Assembly: GCA_001464695.1 (NCBI GenBank)
Contig: LNDQ01000072.1
Coordinates: 1-64,000, forward strand
DNA length: 64,000 nucleotides
Direction: 5' to 3'
DNA from: Betaproteobacteria bacterium Ga0077523
Lineage (GTDB): Bacteria; Pseudomonadota; Gammaproteobacteria; Burkholderiales; Ga0077523
Both the position numbers and the translations under genes were made by a program. How positions within the stretch are numbered: the first letter of the stretch is position 1; the number at the start of each line of letters is the position of its first letter. This document shows positions 26,266 through 34,526 of the stretch, piece after piece. The notes under the pieces are model-generated. The model did no database searches and was not told where the DNA came from. It saw only the letters and a list, made by a program, of their open reading frames with translations.

Positions 26266-26623
26266 CGCCGGATCAGGTCTTCTGATTCGCCTTAACGAAT
26301 CTGAAGCACCGGCGCGAGGCGGAGCGTGTCGGCGCGGCACTCGCGGCCGGTTGTGCCCCTGCAACCCCCCGTAGCACAAGGGTTTCCGGGTCGCGAGCGG
26401 CTTTTCCGGACGTCGCAGGAAATCTTAAAAATCCTGAGCCGCTCCCGTGGCCGAGAGCCGTGCAGGCGTCAAACACCTGAAACGCGGGGTGCCGCCCGTT
26501 CACAACGCTTCATATCTATTTAGTAGGCCGGATGCGGGCGGAGCGCCACGATGGTGTCGTCGCAACGGACCTCACCCACAGGGCACGGAGCGACGCCAGA
26601 CCCCCGAGTTCAGGATCGATTCC
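26266..26623. other. intergenic region, divergent promoters
   Basis: This is the remainder of the gap between the oxidase operon and the hydrolase at 26624. It contains an inverted repeat, GATTCG at 26284-26289 and CGAATC at 26296-26301, directly upstream of the oxidase leader; it could be an operator. AT-richer stretches occur near 26423-26436 and 26507-26523. No gene is supported here. Confidence 0.35.
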
Positions 26624-27571
26624 ATGGCCATGTGCCCGATGACGCAGACATTCCTCGACGAGTTGACAGCCGGCGCTTGCCCGCCCCTCTACACACTCAC
26701 GCCCGACGGCGCACGCAAGACGCTCATCGCCATGCAGGACGTCCCGACGCCATCACCGCCCGCTGCGATCGAGGACCACACACTGCCCATCGGCCCCACG
26801 AACACGACACGCGTGCGCATCGTGCGCCCGGAAGGCAGCAGCGGCGCGCTACCGGTCGTGCTGTACTTTCACGGGGTGGGCTGGATGCTGGGCGATGCGG
26901 GAACCCACGATCGCCTGGTGCGCGAGATCGCCGACGGCACCGGCGCGGCCGTGGTGTTCATTGATTACGACCGCACGCCCGAGAGTCGCTACCCGGTCGC
27001 GATCGAGCAGTGCTACGCGACCTTGCTCCACGTCACCGAGCACGCGGATGCGCTCGGGCTGGATGCGAATCGCATTGCGATCGCAGGCGATGGAGCCGGC
27101 GGCAACCTCGTCGCCGCGGTTGCCCTGCTGGCGAAGGAACGCAGCGGGCCGCCGCTGCGCTGCCAGGTATTGATGTACCCCGTGACCGACGCGAATTTCG
27201 AAACGCACTCCTACAACGAGTACGCCGACGGCTACTGGCTCACGAAGAGCACCATGAAGTGGTTCTGGAACGCGTATCTGCCGGCGGAATCGCGCCGCAA
27301 GGATCGCCTCGCAGCACCCCTGCAAGCGACCCTCGATCAACTCGCCGACCTGCCGCCGGCGTTGATCGTCACGGCCGAGAACGACGTGGTGCGCGACGAG
27401 GGCGAAGCGTATGCCGCGCGCCTCGTGCAAGCGGGTGTCTCCGTTTCCGCCGTGCGCGTGCTCGGCACCATCCACGATTTCGTGCTGCTGAATGCGCTCG
27501 CCGACTCACCCGGCGCGCGCAGCGCGATCGCGTTGACCACCGCGACCCTGCGTCGCGCCCTGGCGCATTGA
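26624..27571 (+). CDS. HSL-type alpha/beta hydrolase homologue lacking the nucleophile Ser
   Basis: A 315-residue protein of the hormone-sensitive-lipase branch. HGVGW at 83-87 stands for the HGGGW oxyanion motif, and the late Asp (ENDVVRDE) and His (TIHDF) of the triad are present. The nucleophile elbow, however, reads GDGAGG (155-160) instead of GDSAGG: the codon at 27092-27094 is GGA, so Gly157 replaces the catalytic Ser. It may be an inactive binding homologue, use different chemistry, or be a recently inactivated gene. ATG at 26624 was used; the upstream frame is unconserved. An AraC gene follows 47 bp downstream. Confidence 0.85.
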   Translation: MAMCPMTQTFLDELTAGACPPLYTLTPDGARKTLIAMQDVPTPSPPAAIEDHTLPIGPTNTTRVRIVRPEGSSGALPVVLYFHGVGWMLGDAGTHDRLVREIADGTGAAVVFIDYDRTPESRYPVAIEQCYATLLHVTEHADALGLDANRIAIAGDGAGGNLVAAVALLAKERSGPPLRCQVLMYPVTDANFETHSYNEYADGYWLTKSTMKWFWNAYLPAESRRKDRLAAPLQATLDQLADLPPALIVTAENDVVRDEGEAYAARLVQAGVSVSAVRVLGTIHDFVLLNALADSPGARSAIALTTATLRRALAH

Positions 27572-27618
27572 CGCCCCACCCCGCTTCATCGTCCATCTTC
27601 CGACCGGAGGACCCGATC

Positions 27619-28212
27619 ATGAACCTCGATCACCGCGATGCCCGCCCGCCGATTCCGCGGCTCCTGCTCACCGAAGCGCCGCCCGAGCTCGATGCTCCCG
27701 CAGGCACCCAGAGCGATGCCGCGAGTCGATTCGGCATCACACCCGCCTGGTCCTTCGCGCAGCACTCGGGCACCACGTTCCTCGAGGGCGTCCTGTTTCC
27801 GGGCCGACGCTTCCACCCCGAACCACCGCACGACACCGTGGTTCCGCTGGAAGCGCGTCAATCCGGCAGGCCGTCCAAGCAACCGCGTGGGCTCTCCCGC
27901 GGTGCTCGCACGCGCGCCCTCGAGTTCATGGAGCGCCACATCGGCGACGACGTGTGCCTCGACGACATCGCACGGGCCGCTTGCGTCAGCCGCTCGCATT
28001 TCGCGCGCCTGTTTCGCGTGAGCATGGGCGACAGCCCCATGGGCCACCTGCTGCACATGCGCATCGAACGGGCGAAGACACTGCTCGCGCAAAACGACCA
28101 GTCCATCTGCTCGATCGCCCTGTCGCTCGGCTTTTTCGATCAGAGCCATTTCTCGCGCACGTTCCGGCGCCTGGCGGGCGTGTCGCCCAGCGAGTTCGCG
28201 CGCACTTACTAG
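27619..28212 (+). CDS. AraC-family transcriptional regulator
   Basis: A 197-residue regulator with a C-terminal AraC DNA-binding domain from about residue 97. Both helix-turn-helix motifs are visible: LDDIARAACVSRSHFARLFR, then SICSIALSLGFFDQSHFSRT followed by FRRLAGVSPSEF. The N-terminal ~95 residues are short and proline-rich, not a full cupin sensor. ATG at 27619 has CGGAGG 7 bp upstream. It follows the Ser-less hydrolase and probably shares its transcript; the AraC-hydrolase pairing is common for self-regulated hydrolases. Confidence 0.88.
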   Translation: MNLDHRDARPPIPRLLLTEAPPELDAPAGTQSDAASRFGITPAWSFAQHSGTTFLEGVLFPGRRFHPEPPHDTVVPLEARQSGRPSKQPRGLSRGARTRALEFMERHIGDDVCLDDIARAACVSRSHFARLFRVSMGDSPMGHLLHMRIERAKTLLAQNDQSICSIALSLGFFDQSHFSRTFRRLAGVSPSEFARTY

Positions 28213-28492
28213 TTGCGCGTCGGGGAGCACCGCACGTTCCGCCGTGCCTCCGCGTGGGGCACATCGGTTTTGTGCGTTCCCATTGCATGGAAGCCATCGG
28301 GCGCCTCGGAACGCAGAGGACGCCAAGGCCCTTCGAATAGCACGGAGATACCGGGTGCAGCACTCCCGTGCAATTCATCCGAAGCGTGAGCAACGACACT
28401 GGTTGCGCACCGACGACATGAAGACTCCCTGCCGTGCCGCATGGGGGCAGGTGTAGCGAACCGATCCATCCACCGCAAGAAAGGAAACCGTC

Positions 28493-28936
28493 ATGAAAGT
28501 CACCCACATCCTCACCCTCGCCGCCCTGGGCATCAGCGCCTCCGTCGTCGCCGACGACACGATCCGCTCCAAGGGCGAACCGGAGAAGTACGGCCGCGCC
28601 GCGGAGCAGGAGAACATCATCAAGTCCAAGGGACAACCGGAGAAATTCGGGCGCGCGGCCGACGACATGGCCAAACCGTCGAAGAAGGAGATCTACAAGC
28701 GCAACGCCGAGGGCGACACGATCAAGTCCAAGGGCGAGCCGGAGAAGTTCGGGCGCGCCGCCGACGACATGGCCCAACCGTCGAAGAAGACGATCTACAA
28801 GCGCAACGCCGAGGGCGACACGATCAAGTCGAAGGGCGAACCGGAAAAGTTCGGTCGCGCCGCCGACAAGGAGATCAAGTCGAAGGGCGAGCCGGAGAAG
28901 TTCGGTCGCGCCATCGCCGACAAGAGCGGCAGCTGA
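28493..28936 (+). CDS. exported protein of SKGEPEKFGRAA repeats
   Basis: A 147-residue protein I do not recognise. A signal peptide runs to about residue 20 (LGISASVVA, then DD). The rest is repetitive and highly charged: the 12-residue core (R/K)SKGxPEK(F/Y)GRAA occurs at 26-37, 45-56, 79-90 and 113-124, with a fifth (GRAI) at 129-140. Between cores there is PSKK(E/T)IYKRNAEGDT. Residues 43-76 and 77-110 are a 34-residue tandem duplication, clear in the DNA as a 102-bp repeat. AAAGGA precedes the ATG and a strong terminator follows, so it is monocistronic. It is probably periplasmic and flexible. Confidence 0.8.
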   Translation: MKVTHILTLAALGISASVVADDTIRSKGEPEKYGRAAEQENIIKSKGQPEKFGRAADDMAKPSKKEIYKRNAEGDTIKSKGEPEKFGRAADDMAQPSKKTIYKRNAEGDTIKSKGEPEKFGRAADKEIKSKGEPEKFGRAIADKSGS

Positions 28937-28954
28937 TCCCGATCGCAACAGCGC

Positions 28955-28994
28955 AACGGGCCGACACCGGAAGGGTCGGCCCGTTTTCATTTTG
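28955..28994 (+). terminator. rho-independent terminator
   Basis: An 11-bp perfect stem, AACGGGCCGAC (28955-28965) with GTCGGCCCGTT (28975-28985), has a 9-nt loop and is followed by TTTTCATTTT. It ends the transcript of the repeat-protein gene 19 bp after its stop. Confidence 0.9.
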
Positions 28995-29185
28995 GTCGGA
29001 GAACTGGAAGTGCAGTGTCGCGCTGCATGCGTCGCGCCGACGGCAGTGCTCTCGCGAAAAGCACGTCGATACACGTCCCGGCACGTTGATGCAATCGGCA
29101 TTCGGACACGAGGAACAGAGTGATGACCGCAACGCCCGAGAACGGAATGTTCCGATTTCATCAACTTCACTCGAGGAGAGTTTCC

Positions 29186-30193
29186 ATGACGAACGACCCA
29201 AGCTTCACCGACGCTCAAGCCGACGATTCCTTCGCCGTACCGGCGCGCCGCCGGATGCTGATGGGCAGCGCCGGCGTCATCGCCGCGGCGGGCCTCACCA
29301 CGCTCGCCGAGGCCGCCACCGACAAGCCGACCAGCACCTCTTCCAAGCACATCCGGAGCAACCAGAACATGAACATGATCACAGTAAGAGACGGCACGCA
29401 GATCTACTACAAGGACTGGGGCAAGGGACAGCCCGTCGTGTTCAGCCACGGCTGGCCCTTGAGTTCCGATGCGTGGGAATCGCAGATGTTCTTTCTCGCA
29501 TCGCACGGCTACCGCTGCATCGCGCACGATCGTCGCGGACACGGCCGCTCGAGCCAGCCGTGGAACGGCAACGACATGGACAACTATGCCGACGACCTGG
29601 CGGAGCTCATGGATGCGCTCGACCTGAAGGGCGCGACGATGATCGGTCACTCCACCGGGGGCGGCGAAGTGGCGCGCTACATCGGCCGGCACGGGACCAA
29701 GCGGGTGGCCAAGGCCGTTCTCATGGGTGCCGTGCCGCCGATCATGCTGAAGACGTCAGCCTATCCCGACGGCCTGCCGATGGAGGTGTTCGACGGCTTC
29801 CGCGCCGCCTATCTGGCCGATCGCTCGCAGTTCTTCTACGACGTCGCGGGCGGACCGTTCTTCGGTTTCAATCGTCCGGGCGCGAAGGTGTCGCAGGGTC
29901 TCATCAACTCCTGGTGGCGCCAGGGGATGCAGTGCGGCCACAAGAACGGCTACGACTGCATCAAGGCGTTCTCCGAAACGGACTTCACCGAGGATCTGAA
30001 GAGGTTCGACGTGCCGACGCTCATCGTGCATGGGGACGACGATCAGATCGTGCCGATCAAGAACTCGGCGCTGCTGTCGGCCAAGCTCGTGAAGAACTCG
30101 ACCCTCAAGATCTACCCGGGCGGCACGCACAGCCTGGGCGACACCTCCAAGGACCAGTTGAACGCGGATCTGCTCGCGTTCCTCAAGGCGTAG
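29186..30193 (+). CDS. exported alpha/beta hydrolase (haloperoxidase/perhydrolase-like)
   Basis: A 335-residue hydrolase of the non-haem haloperoxidase/esterase branch. The N-terminus holds a twin-arginine-like signal ([16 protein letters not shown], residues 21-36, ending near AEA), then [11 protein letters not shown] and the nucleophile elbow GHSTGGGE with Ser156. Acid and His positions lie in [10 protein letters not shown] and GGTHSL. ATG at 29186 has GAGGAG 5-8 bp upstream. These enzymes hydrolyse esters or lactones and often show perhydrolase activity. It appears monocistronic, with a 14-bp hairpin downstream. Confidence 0.87.
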   Translation: MTNDPSFTDAQADDSFAVPARRRMLMGSAGVIAAAGLTTLAEAATDKPTSTSSKHIRSNQNMNMITVRDGTQIYYKDWGKGQPVVFSHGWPLSSDAWESQMFFLASHGYRCIAHDRRGHGRSSQPWNGNDMDNYADDLAELMDALDLKGATMIGHSTGGGEVARYIGRHGTKRVAKAVLMGAVPPIMLKTSAYPDGLPMEVFDGFRAAYLADRSQFFYDVAGGPFFGFNRPGAKVSQGLINSWWRQGMQCGHKNGYDCIKAFSETDFTEDLKRFDVPTLIVHGDDDQIVPIKNSALLSAKLVKNSTLKIYPGGTHSLGDTSKDQLNADLLAFLKA

Positions 30194-30207
30194 AGGCACC
30201 TCGGTTG

Positions 30208-30244
30208 CGCTTCGGTACGCAACCGGCAGGTGCGTACCGAAGCG
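30208..30244. terminator. perfect 14-bp inverted repeat after hydrolase gene
   Basis: CGCTTCGGTACGCA (30208-30221) is perfectly complementary to 30231-30244 around a 9-nt loop, 15 bp past the hydrolase stop. There is no T-run, so it may be a terminator of the I-shaped kind, a stabilising 3' hairpin or a protein-binding dyad. Confidence 0.5.
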
Positions 30245-30447
30245 GTCTGCTTCGCGGTATTCCCCTGATTCCTCCAGGGGCAAGTTCCGCTATTCGACGT
30301 CCGATCGATGAGCGAAGATGCGTGTTCGCTTCGATCATCGTCGAGTGGGCACCCGTGAATTTCAACCGTGGGCGAAACCTTTTCGGCGATGGAGGTTCGT
30401 ACCCGACGTCGTCACGTCGACGATCAACTACCCGAGAGGAAACCACC

Positions 30448-30933
30448 ATGACATTCAAGAAATCCCTGTCGATCGCCACGCTCTGCGCCGCCGCTGCCTT
30501 CGCTGGCACCGCCGCCGCCCAGGACTCCAAGACCGTGCTGACTCTCGCCACCGCCAAGCAGATGGCCGAGGCGTGCGAAGCGAAATCCAAGGCCGAAGGC
30601 TGGAAGATGGTCATCGCCATCGTCGATGACGGCGGCAACCTCAAGTACTACTCGCGCATGGACGGCTCGTTCCTGATCAGCGTGAAGATCGCCCAGAGCA
30701 AGGCCGAGACGTCGGCCCGCGTGCCGGTGTCGACCCGCAAGCTCGGTGAAATCTCGCAGTCCGTGAAGGGCCTGGAACTGGTCCCCGGCGTCGCGATCTT
30801 CGCCGGCGGCCTGCCGATCTTCACCGCAGGCGGTGCCCACATCGGCGGCATCGGCGTGTCCGGCGGATCGGCCGATCAGGACGAGGTCTGCGCGCAGGCG
30901 AGCCTCGACGCCGTGAAGGGCGTGTTGAAGTAA
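30448..30933 (+). CDS. exported GlcG/HbpS-family protein
   Basis: A 161-residue small protein with a signal peptide (to about AAA at residue 24) and a GlcG/HbpS domain: LTLATAKQMAEACEAKSKAE, VIAIVDDGGNLKYYSRMDGS, then GGLPIF and GGIGVSGGS. Family members include haem-binding HbpS; others are of unknown function and often sit near oxidoreductases. The ATG at 30448 has AGAGGA about 6 bp upstream. It lies 254 bp after the hydrolase gene and is followed by a repeat array, so it is probably transcribed alone. Confidence 0.85.
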   Translation: MTFKKSLSIATLCAAAAFAGTAAAQDSKTVLTLATAKQMAEACEAKSKAEGWKMVIAIVDDGGNLKYYSRMDGSFLISVKIAQSKAETSARVPVSTRKLGEISQSVKGLELVPGVAIFAGGLPIFTAGGAHIGGIGVSGGSADQDEVCAQASLDAVKGVLK

Positions 30934-31021
30934 TTTTCGCTTTGATGCAGGGGTGACGGTCGCCGCCGTTGCGCAACGTGCGCTGGGCGGTGGACCAGGG
31001 CGCGCGGTTCGTCGGTAAGAG

Positions 31022-31294
31022 CTGCCCCCATCCCAACCTTCCCCCGCGGTGGCGGGGGAAGGGGTGTACGGCGAGGTACATCCTCTCCCGCGGCTGTGCC
31101 GGGGGAGCTGCCCCCATCCCAACCTTCCCCCGCAGTCGCGGGGGAAGGGGTGTACGGCGAAGTACATCCTCTCCCCCGGCTGTGCCGGGGGAATTGCCCC
31201 CATCCCAGCCTTCCCCCGCGGTTGCGGGGGAAGGGGCGTACGGCGAAGTACACCCCCTCCCCCGGCTATGCCGGGGGAGGGTTGGGGTGGGGGC
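31022..31294. repeat. 86-bp tandem palindromic repeat array
   Basis: Three units start at 31022, 31108 and 31194 (period 86 bp), with the last running into a partial fourth. Each unit has a hairpin CCTTCCCCCGC...GCGGGGGAAGG, then GTGTACGGCGA(A/G)GTACA, then a second dyad CCCCCGGCTGTGCCGGGGG. It fills most of the 425-bp gap between the GlcG-like and epoxide hydrolase genes. The first hairpin is related to those at 17150-17300, 21995-22030 and 36556-36586, so it is one of a dispersed family. All reading frames through it are repeat artefacts. Confidence 0.9.
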
Positions 31295-31358
31295 AAGCAC
31301 CCGCGCCAGTGCCGTTCGTTAACATGACGGCATTCGCCTCATCAATCAGACATCGATC

Positions 31359-32510
31359 GTGACCTCACCCTCCCCGCTCGCCCCGCTGCCGCTCCCCGCA
31401 ACGATCCGTTCGCGCTTCATCCCCGACGTCAACGGGCTCACGATCCACATCCTCGAAGCAGGCCACGAAACACCAGGGCGCCCCCTCCTCCTGCTCCTGC
31501 ACGGCTTTCCCGAACTCGCGTACAGCTGGCGCAAGGTCATGCCCGCGCTGGCAGCGGCGGGCTATCACGTGGTGGCACCCGACCAGCGCGGCTACGGGCG
31601 CACCACCGGCTGGGACAGCACCTACGACGGCGACCTGGGATCGTTCCGCATGTTGAACCTCCTGCGCGATACGGTGGGTCTGGTCGCCGCGCTAGGACAC
31701 CGGTCGGTGGCCGCAGTCATCGGCCACGATTTCGGCTCGATCGTGGCGGCCTGGGCTGCCGTGGTCCGGCCGGACGTGTTTCCTGCCGTGGTCCTCATGA
31801 GCGCGCCGTTCGGCGGGACTCCGCAACTATCCCTCGGAGCATCACCTCCGGCACCATCCCGGACCATCCACGACGAACTCGCCGCCCTGGCGCGCCCGCG
31901 CAAGCACTACCAGTGGTACTACTCCACCCGCGAGGCCAACGACAACATGTGGCATTGCCCGCAAGGCGTGCACGATTTCCTGCGCGCCTATTACCACCAC
32001 AAGAGTGCGGACTGGAAGCAGAACCAGCCTTATCGCCTGCAGTCCTGGAGTGCTGCCGAACTCGCGAAGCTGCCCACGTACTACGTGATGGATCTCGCGC
32101 AGAACATGGCGCAGACCGTGGCAACCGAAATGCCCTCTCCAGCCGAGATCGCGGCCTGCCGGTGGCTGCCCGACTCGGAACTGAGCGTCTACAGCGGTGA
32201 ATACGGCCGCAACGGATTCCAGGGCGGCCTGCAGTGGTATCGCTGCATGACTTCGCCCAAATACATCGCCGAGCTGCAGCTCTTCGGCGGTCGTACGATC
32301 GACGTGCCTTCCATGTTCATCGCCGGAAAGAGTGACTGGGGCGTGTATCAGAAACCGGGCGACTTCGAACGCATGCAGGGAACCTCCTGCACCCGCATGC
32401 AGGAATGCCATCTGCTCGACGGGGCGGGTCACTGGGTGCAGCAAGAGCAGCCGGAAGCCACTGCCCGGCTGCTGCTCGACTTTCTGCGCCGGCACGCCGC
32501 ACAGCCCTGA
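31359..32510 (+). CDS. epoxide-hydrolase-type alpha/beta hydrolase
   Basis: A 383-residue alpha/beta hydrolase with an Asp nucleophile: HGFPE at 48-52 and GHDFGS with Asp124, the pattern of soluble epoxide hydrolases and dehalogenases. A late His lies in DGAGHWVQQEQPE. The cap region carries YYHHKSADW and similar aromatic segments. The start is a GTG at 31359; no ATG is available near the conserved N-terminus and the ribosome site is weak. It stands alone between the repeat array and the HxlR operon, on the same strand. The epoxide or haloalkane substrate is unknown. Confidence 0.87.
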   Translation: MTSPSPLAPLPLPATIRSRFIPDVNGLTIHILEAGHETPGRPLLLLLHGFPELAYSWRKVMPALAAAGYHVVAPDQRGYGRTTGWDSTYDGDLGSFRMLNLLRDTVGLVAALGHRSVAAVIGHDFGSIVAAWAAVVRPDVFPAVVLMSAPFGGTPQLSLGASPPAPSRTIHDELAALARPRKHYQWYYSTREANDNMWHCPQGVHDFLRAYYHHKSADWKQNQPYRLQSWSAAELAKLPTYYVMDLAQNMAQTVATEMPSPAEIAACRWLPDSELSVYSGEYGRNGFQGGLQWYRCMTSPKYIAELQLFGGRTIDVPSMFIAGKSDWGVYQKPGDFERMQGTSCTRMQECHLLDGAGHWVQQEQPEATARLLLDFLRRHAAQP

Positions 32511-32544
32511 GCCAGCCGGCCTCGGCCCGGCCGCACGAACGCAC

Positions 32545-32577
32545 GCCTAGTAACTTGCATAATGCAAGTTACTAGGC
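32545..32577. promoter_or_regulatory. perfect 33-bp dyad ahead of hxlR-type gene
   Basis: A perfect inverted repeat has two 16-bp arms (32545-32560 and 32562-32577; arm core TAGTAACTTGCAT) around one central base, ending 12 bp before the HxlR start codon. The centre contains CATAAT, which could be the -10 of the operon promoter. It is very likely the autoregulatory operator of the dimeric HxlR protein. Confidence 0.85.
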
Positions 32578-32589
32578 TATCGTGCGAGC

Positions 32590-33129
32590 ATGCGACACAA
32601 GAACCTCGGCAAGATGCAGTGCCCCATCGCCCGCGGCCTCGAGCGCGTGGGCGAGTGGTGGAGCATCCTCATCATCCGCGATGCGCTGCACGGGCTGACG
32701 CGCTTCGACCAGTTCCAGGAAAGCCTCGGGATCGCGCCGAACATGCTCACGCGCCGCCTCGGTGCTCTGGTCAAGGCCGGCATGCTCGAGCGGCGGCGTT
32801 ACAGCGATCGGCCGCCGCGCTACGAATACGTGCTGACCGAGCGCGGTCGCGATTTCCGTTCGGTGATCATCGCCATGACGGCCTGGGGCAATCGGCACTT
32901 CGCACCCGAAGGTACCAGCGTGATGCTGCTCAATGCACGCACTGGCAAGCCGGCTGATCCCGTGTTCGTTGATCGCAACAGCAAACGCCCGCTCACCGAC
33001 ACCGAATTCCTGGTCGCCCCCGGCCCCGCCGCGACCGCGCGCACCAGCACCAAGCTCGCCATGAGCGACTGGGGTGCGGCGCGCCGGTTGCCCGCCCGCC
33101 GCAGCGCCAAGGTCAGCACCGCATCGTGA
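32590..33129 (+). CDS. HxlR-family transcriptional regulator
   Basis: A 179-residue MarR-like winged-helix regulator of the HxlR family: MQCPIARGLERVGEWWSILI with the family's conserved Cys, IIRDALHGLTRFDQFQESLG, NMLTRRLGALVKAGMLERR, and YVLTERG. The Cys near residue 10 is the one used for redox or aldehyde sensing in some members. A ~60-residue C-terminal tail extends past the usual domain. Its stop overlaps the GTG of the MATE gene (GTGA). The perfect dyad immediately upstream suggests that it represses its own operon with two efflux systems and an SDR. Confidence 0.92.
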   Translation: MRHKNLGKMQCPIARGLERVGEWWSILIIRDALHGLTRFDQFQESLGIAPNMLTRRLGALVKAGMLERRRYSDRPPRYEYVLTERGRDFRSVIIAMTAWGNRHFAPEGTSVMLLNARTGKPADPVFVDRNSKRPLTDTEFLVAPGPAATARTSTKLAMSDWGAARRLPARRSAKVSTAS

Positions 33130-34508
33130 GCACCCTGGCCGCCACCGCGGCGGACCGCGCCGCAATGAGTCCGCGCACTCGCCTGCTGCTGGAAGGGCGG
33201 ATCGTACCGACCCTGCTCCTGCTCGCGTGGCCGAACATCCTGGTCATGCTGGCGCAAGCCTCCACCGGTCTGGTGGAAACCTGGTTCGTGTCGCGCCTCG
33301 GCACCGACGCCCTGGCCGGCATGGCGCTGGTGTTCCCCGGCTACATGATGATGCAGATGCTCTCCGCCGGAGCGGTCGGCGGTGGCATTTCGTCGGCCAT
33401 CGCGCGCGCCCTCGGTGGCGGTCGGCGCACGGATGCCGATGCGCTGGTCTTGCACGCGATCGTCATCAACGGCCTGCTCGGACTGTTGTTCACGGTCCTG
33501 GTGCTCGCATTCGGGCGGCCTTTGTACGCGGCGATGGGCGGCACCGGCGGCTCTCTGGATGCTGCGCTCGAGTACTCGAACGTCGTGTTCGCGTTTGCCT
33601 GGCTGATGTGGCTCATGAATGCACTCGCGAGCGTGCTGCGCGGCACCGGCAACATGCTGGTGCCGTCGGTCGCCATCTGCGTGGGCTTCGTGCTGTTGGT
33701 GCCGCTGTCGCCCTTGCTCATCTTCGGCTGGGGTGCGGTGCCGGCCATGGGCATCGCGGGCGGCGGCTACGCCGTGGTGATCACCCTCGCCCTCAGCACG
33801 GCCATCATGGCGTGGTACCTGTGGTCCGGACGGGCCGTGGTGAGGCCGCGCCTGTGCCGATTGCACTCGGCGTTCTTCGTCGACATCCTGCGCGTGGGCG
33901 CCGTCGGTTCCGTCAGCACGCTGCAGACCACGCTCGTGTTCGTGCTCACGACGGCACTCGTCGGCGCGGCGGTCGGACCCGAAGCGGTCGCCGGCTACGG
34001 CACCGCTTCACGCCTCGAGTATCTGTTGATCCCGCTGGTGTTCGGCCTCGGCGCACCGCTGGTCGCACTGGTCGGCACCAACATCGGTGCCGGACAACGC
34101 GAGCGCGCGCTGCGCATCGCCTTGACCGGTGGTGCCATCGCTTTCGTCGCGACCGAGGCCGTGGGCCTTGCCGCTGCGATCTGGCCGCACGCATGGCTGG
34201 AACTGTTCGATCGCGATCCGCTGATGATCGAGACCGGCGCCGCATACCTGCGCTTCGTGGGGCCGACGTTCGGATTCTTCGGCCTCGGGCTGGCACTCTA
34301 CTTCGCGTCGCAAGGTGCCGGGCGCCTCGCATGGCCGCTGCTGAGCGGCTTCCTGCGGCTCGTCGTCGCGATCGGCGGCGGCTGGCTCGCCCTGCGCCTG
34401 ACTGGCTCCCTGCATGCACTCTTCGCTGCACTGGCGGTGGCACTGGTGATCTACGGTGCCTCGCTCACCCTGGCCATCCGCTCCGGCGTATGGTTCGATC
34501 GTCGCTGA
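33126..34508 (+). CDS. MATE-family multidrug efflux transporter
   Basis: A 460-residue membrane protein with about twelve helices and MATE signatures such as LLAWPNILVMLAQASTGLVE near residues 32-51 and the internal repeat starting around FVDILRVGAVGSVSTLQ. MATE proteins export cationic drugs or metabolites in exchange for Na+ or H+. The GTG start overlaps the HxlR stop, and an MFS gene follows after 18 bp, so all are co-transcribed. Regulation by the upstream HxlR dyad is inferred. The length is normal. Confidence 0.9.
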   Translation: MSTLAATAADRAAMSPRTRLLLEGRIVPTLLLLAWPNILVMLAQASTGLVETWFVSRLGTDALAGMALVFPGYMMMQMLSAGAVGGGISSAIARALGGGRRTDADALVLHAIVINGLLGLLFTVLVLAFGRPLYAAMGGTGGSLDAALEYSNVVFAFAWLMWLMNALASVLRGTGNMLVPSVAICVGFVLLVPLSPLLIFGWGAVPAMGIAGGGYAVVITLALSTAIMAWYLWSGRAVVRPRLCRLHSAFFVDILRVGAVGSVSTLQTTLVFVLTTALVGAAVGPEAVAGYGTASRLEYLLIPLVFGLGAPLVALVGTNIGAGQRERALRIALTGGAIAFVATEAVGLAAAIWPHAWLELFDRDPLMIETGAAYLRFVGPTFGFFGLGLALYFASQGAGRLAWPLLSGFLRLVVAIGGGWLALRLTGSLHALFAALAVALVIYGASLTLAIRSGVWFDRR

Positions 34509-34526
34509 ATTCACCCTGTCACTGCA

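Noticed and set aside
28441-30933. An 830-residue open frame ending with the GlcG-like protein
   Set aside because: The upstream part lies out of frame over the repeat protein and the hydrolase; the true gene begins at 30448 with its own ribosome site and signal peptide.
31022-31294. CRISPR-like regular repeats in the 86-bp array
   Set aside because: There are no spacers; the whole unit repeats and matches dispersed palindromes elsewhere in the window.
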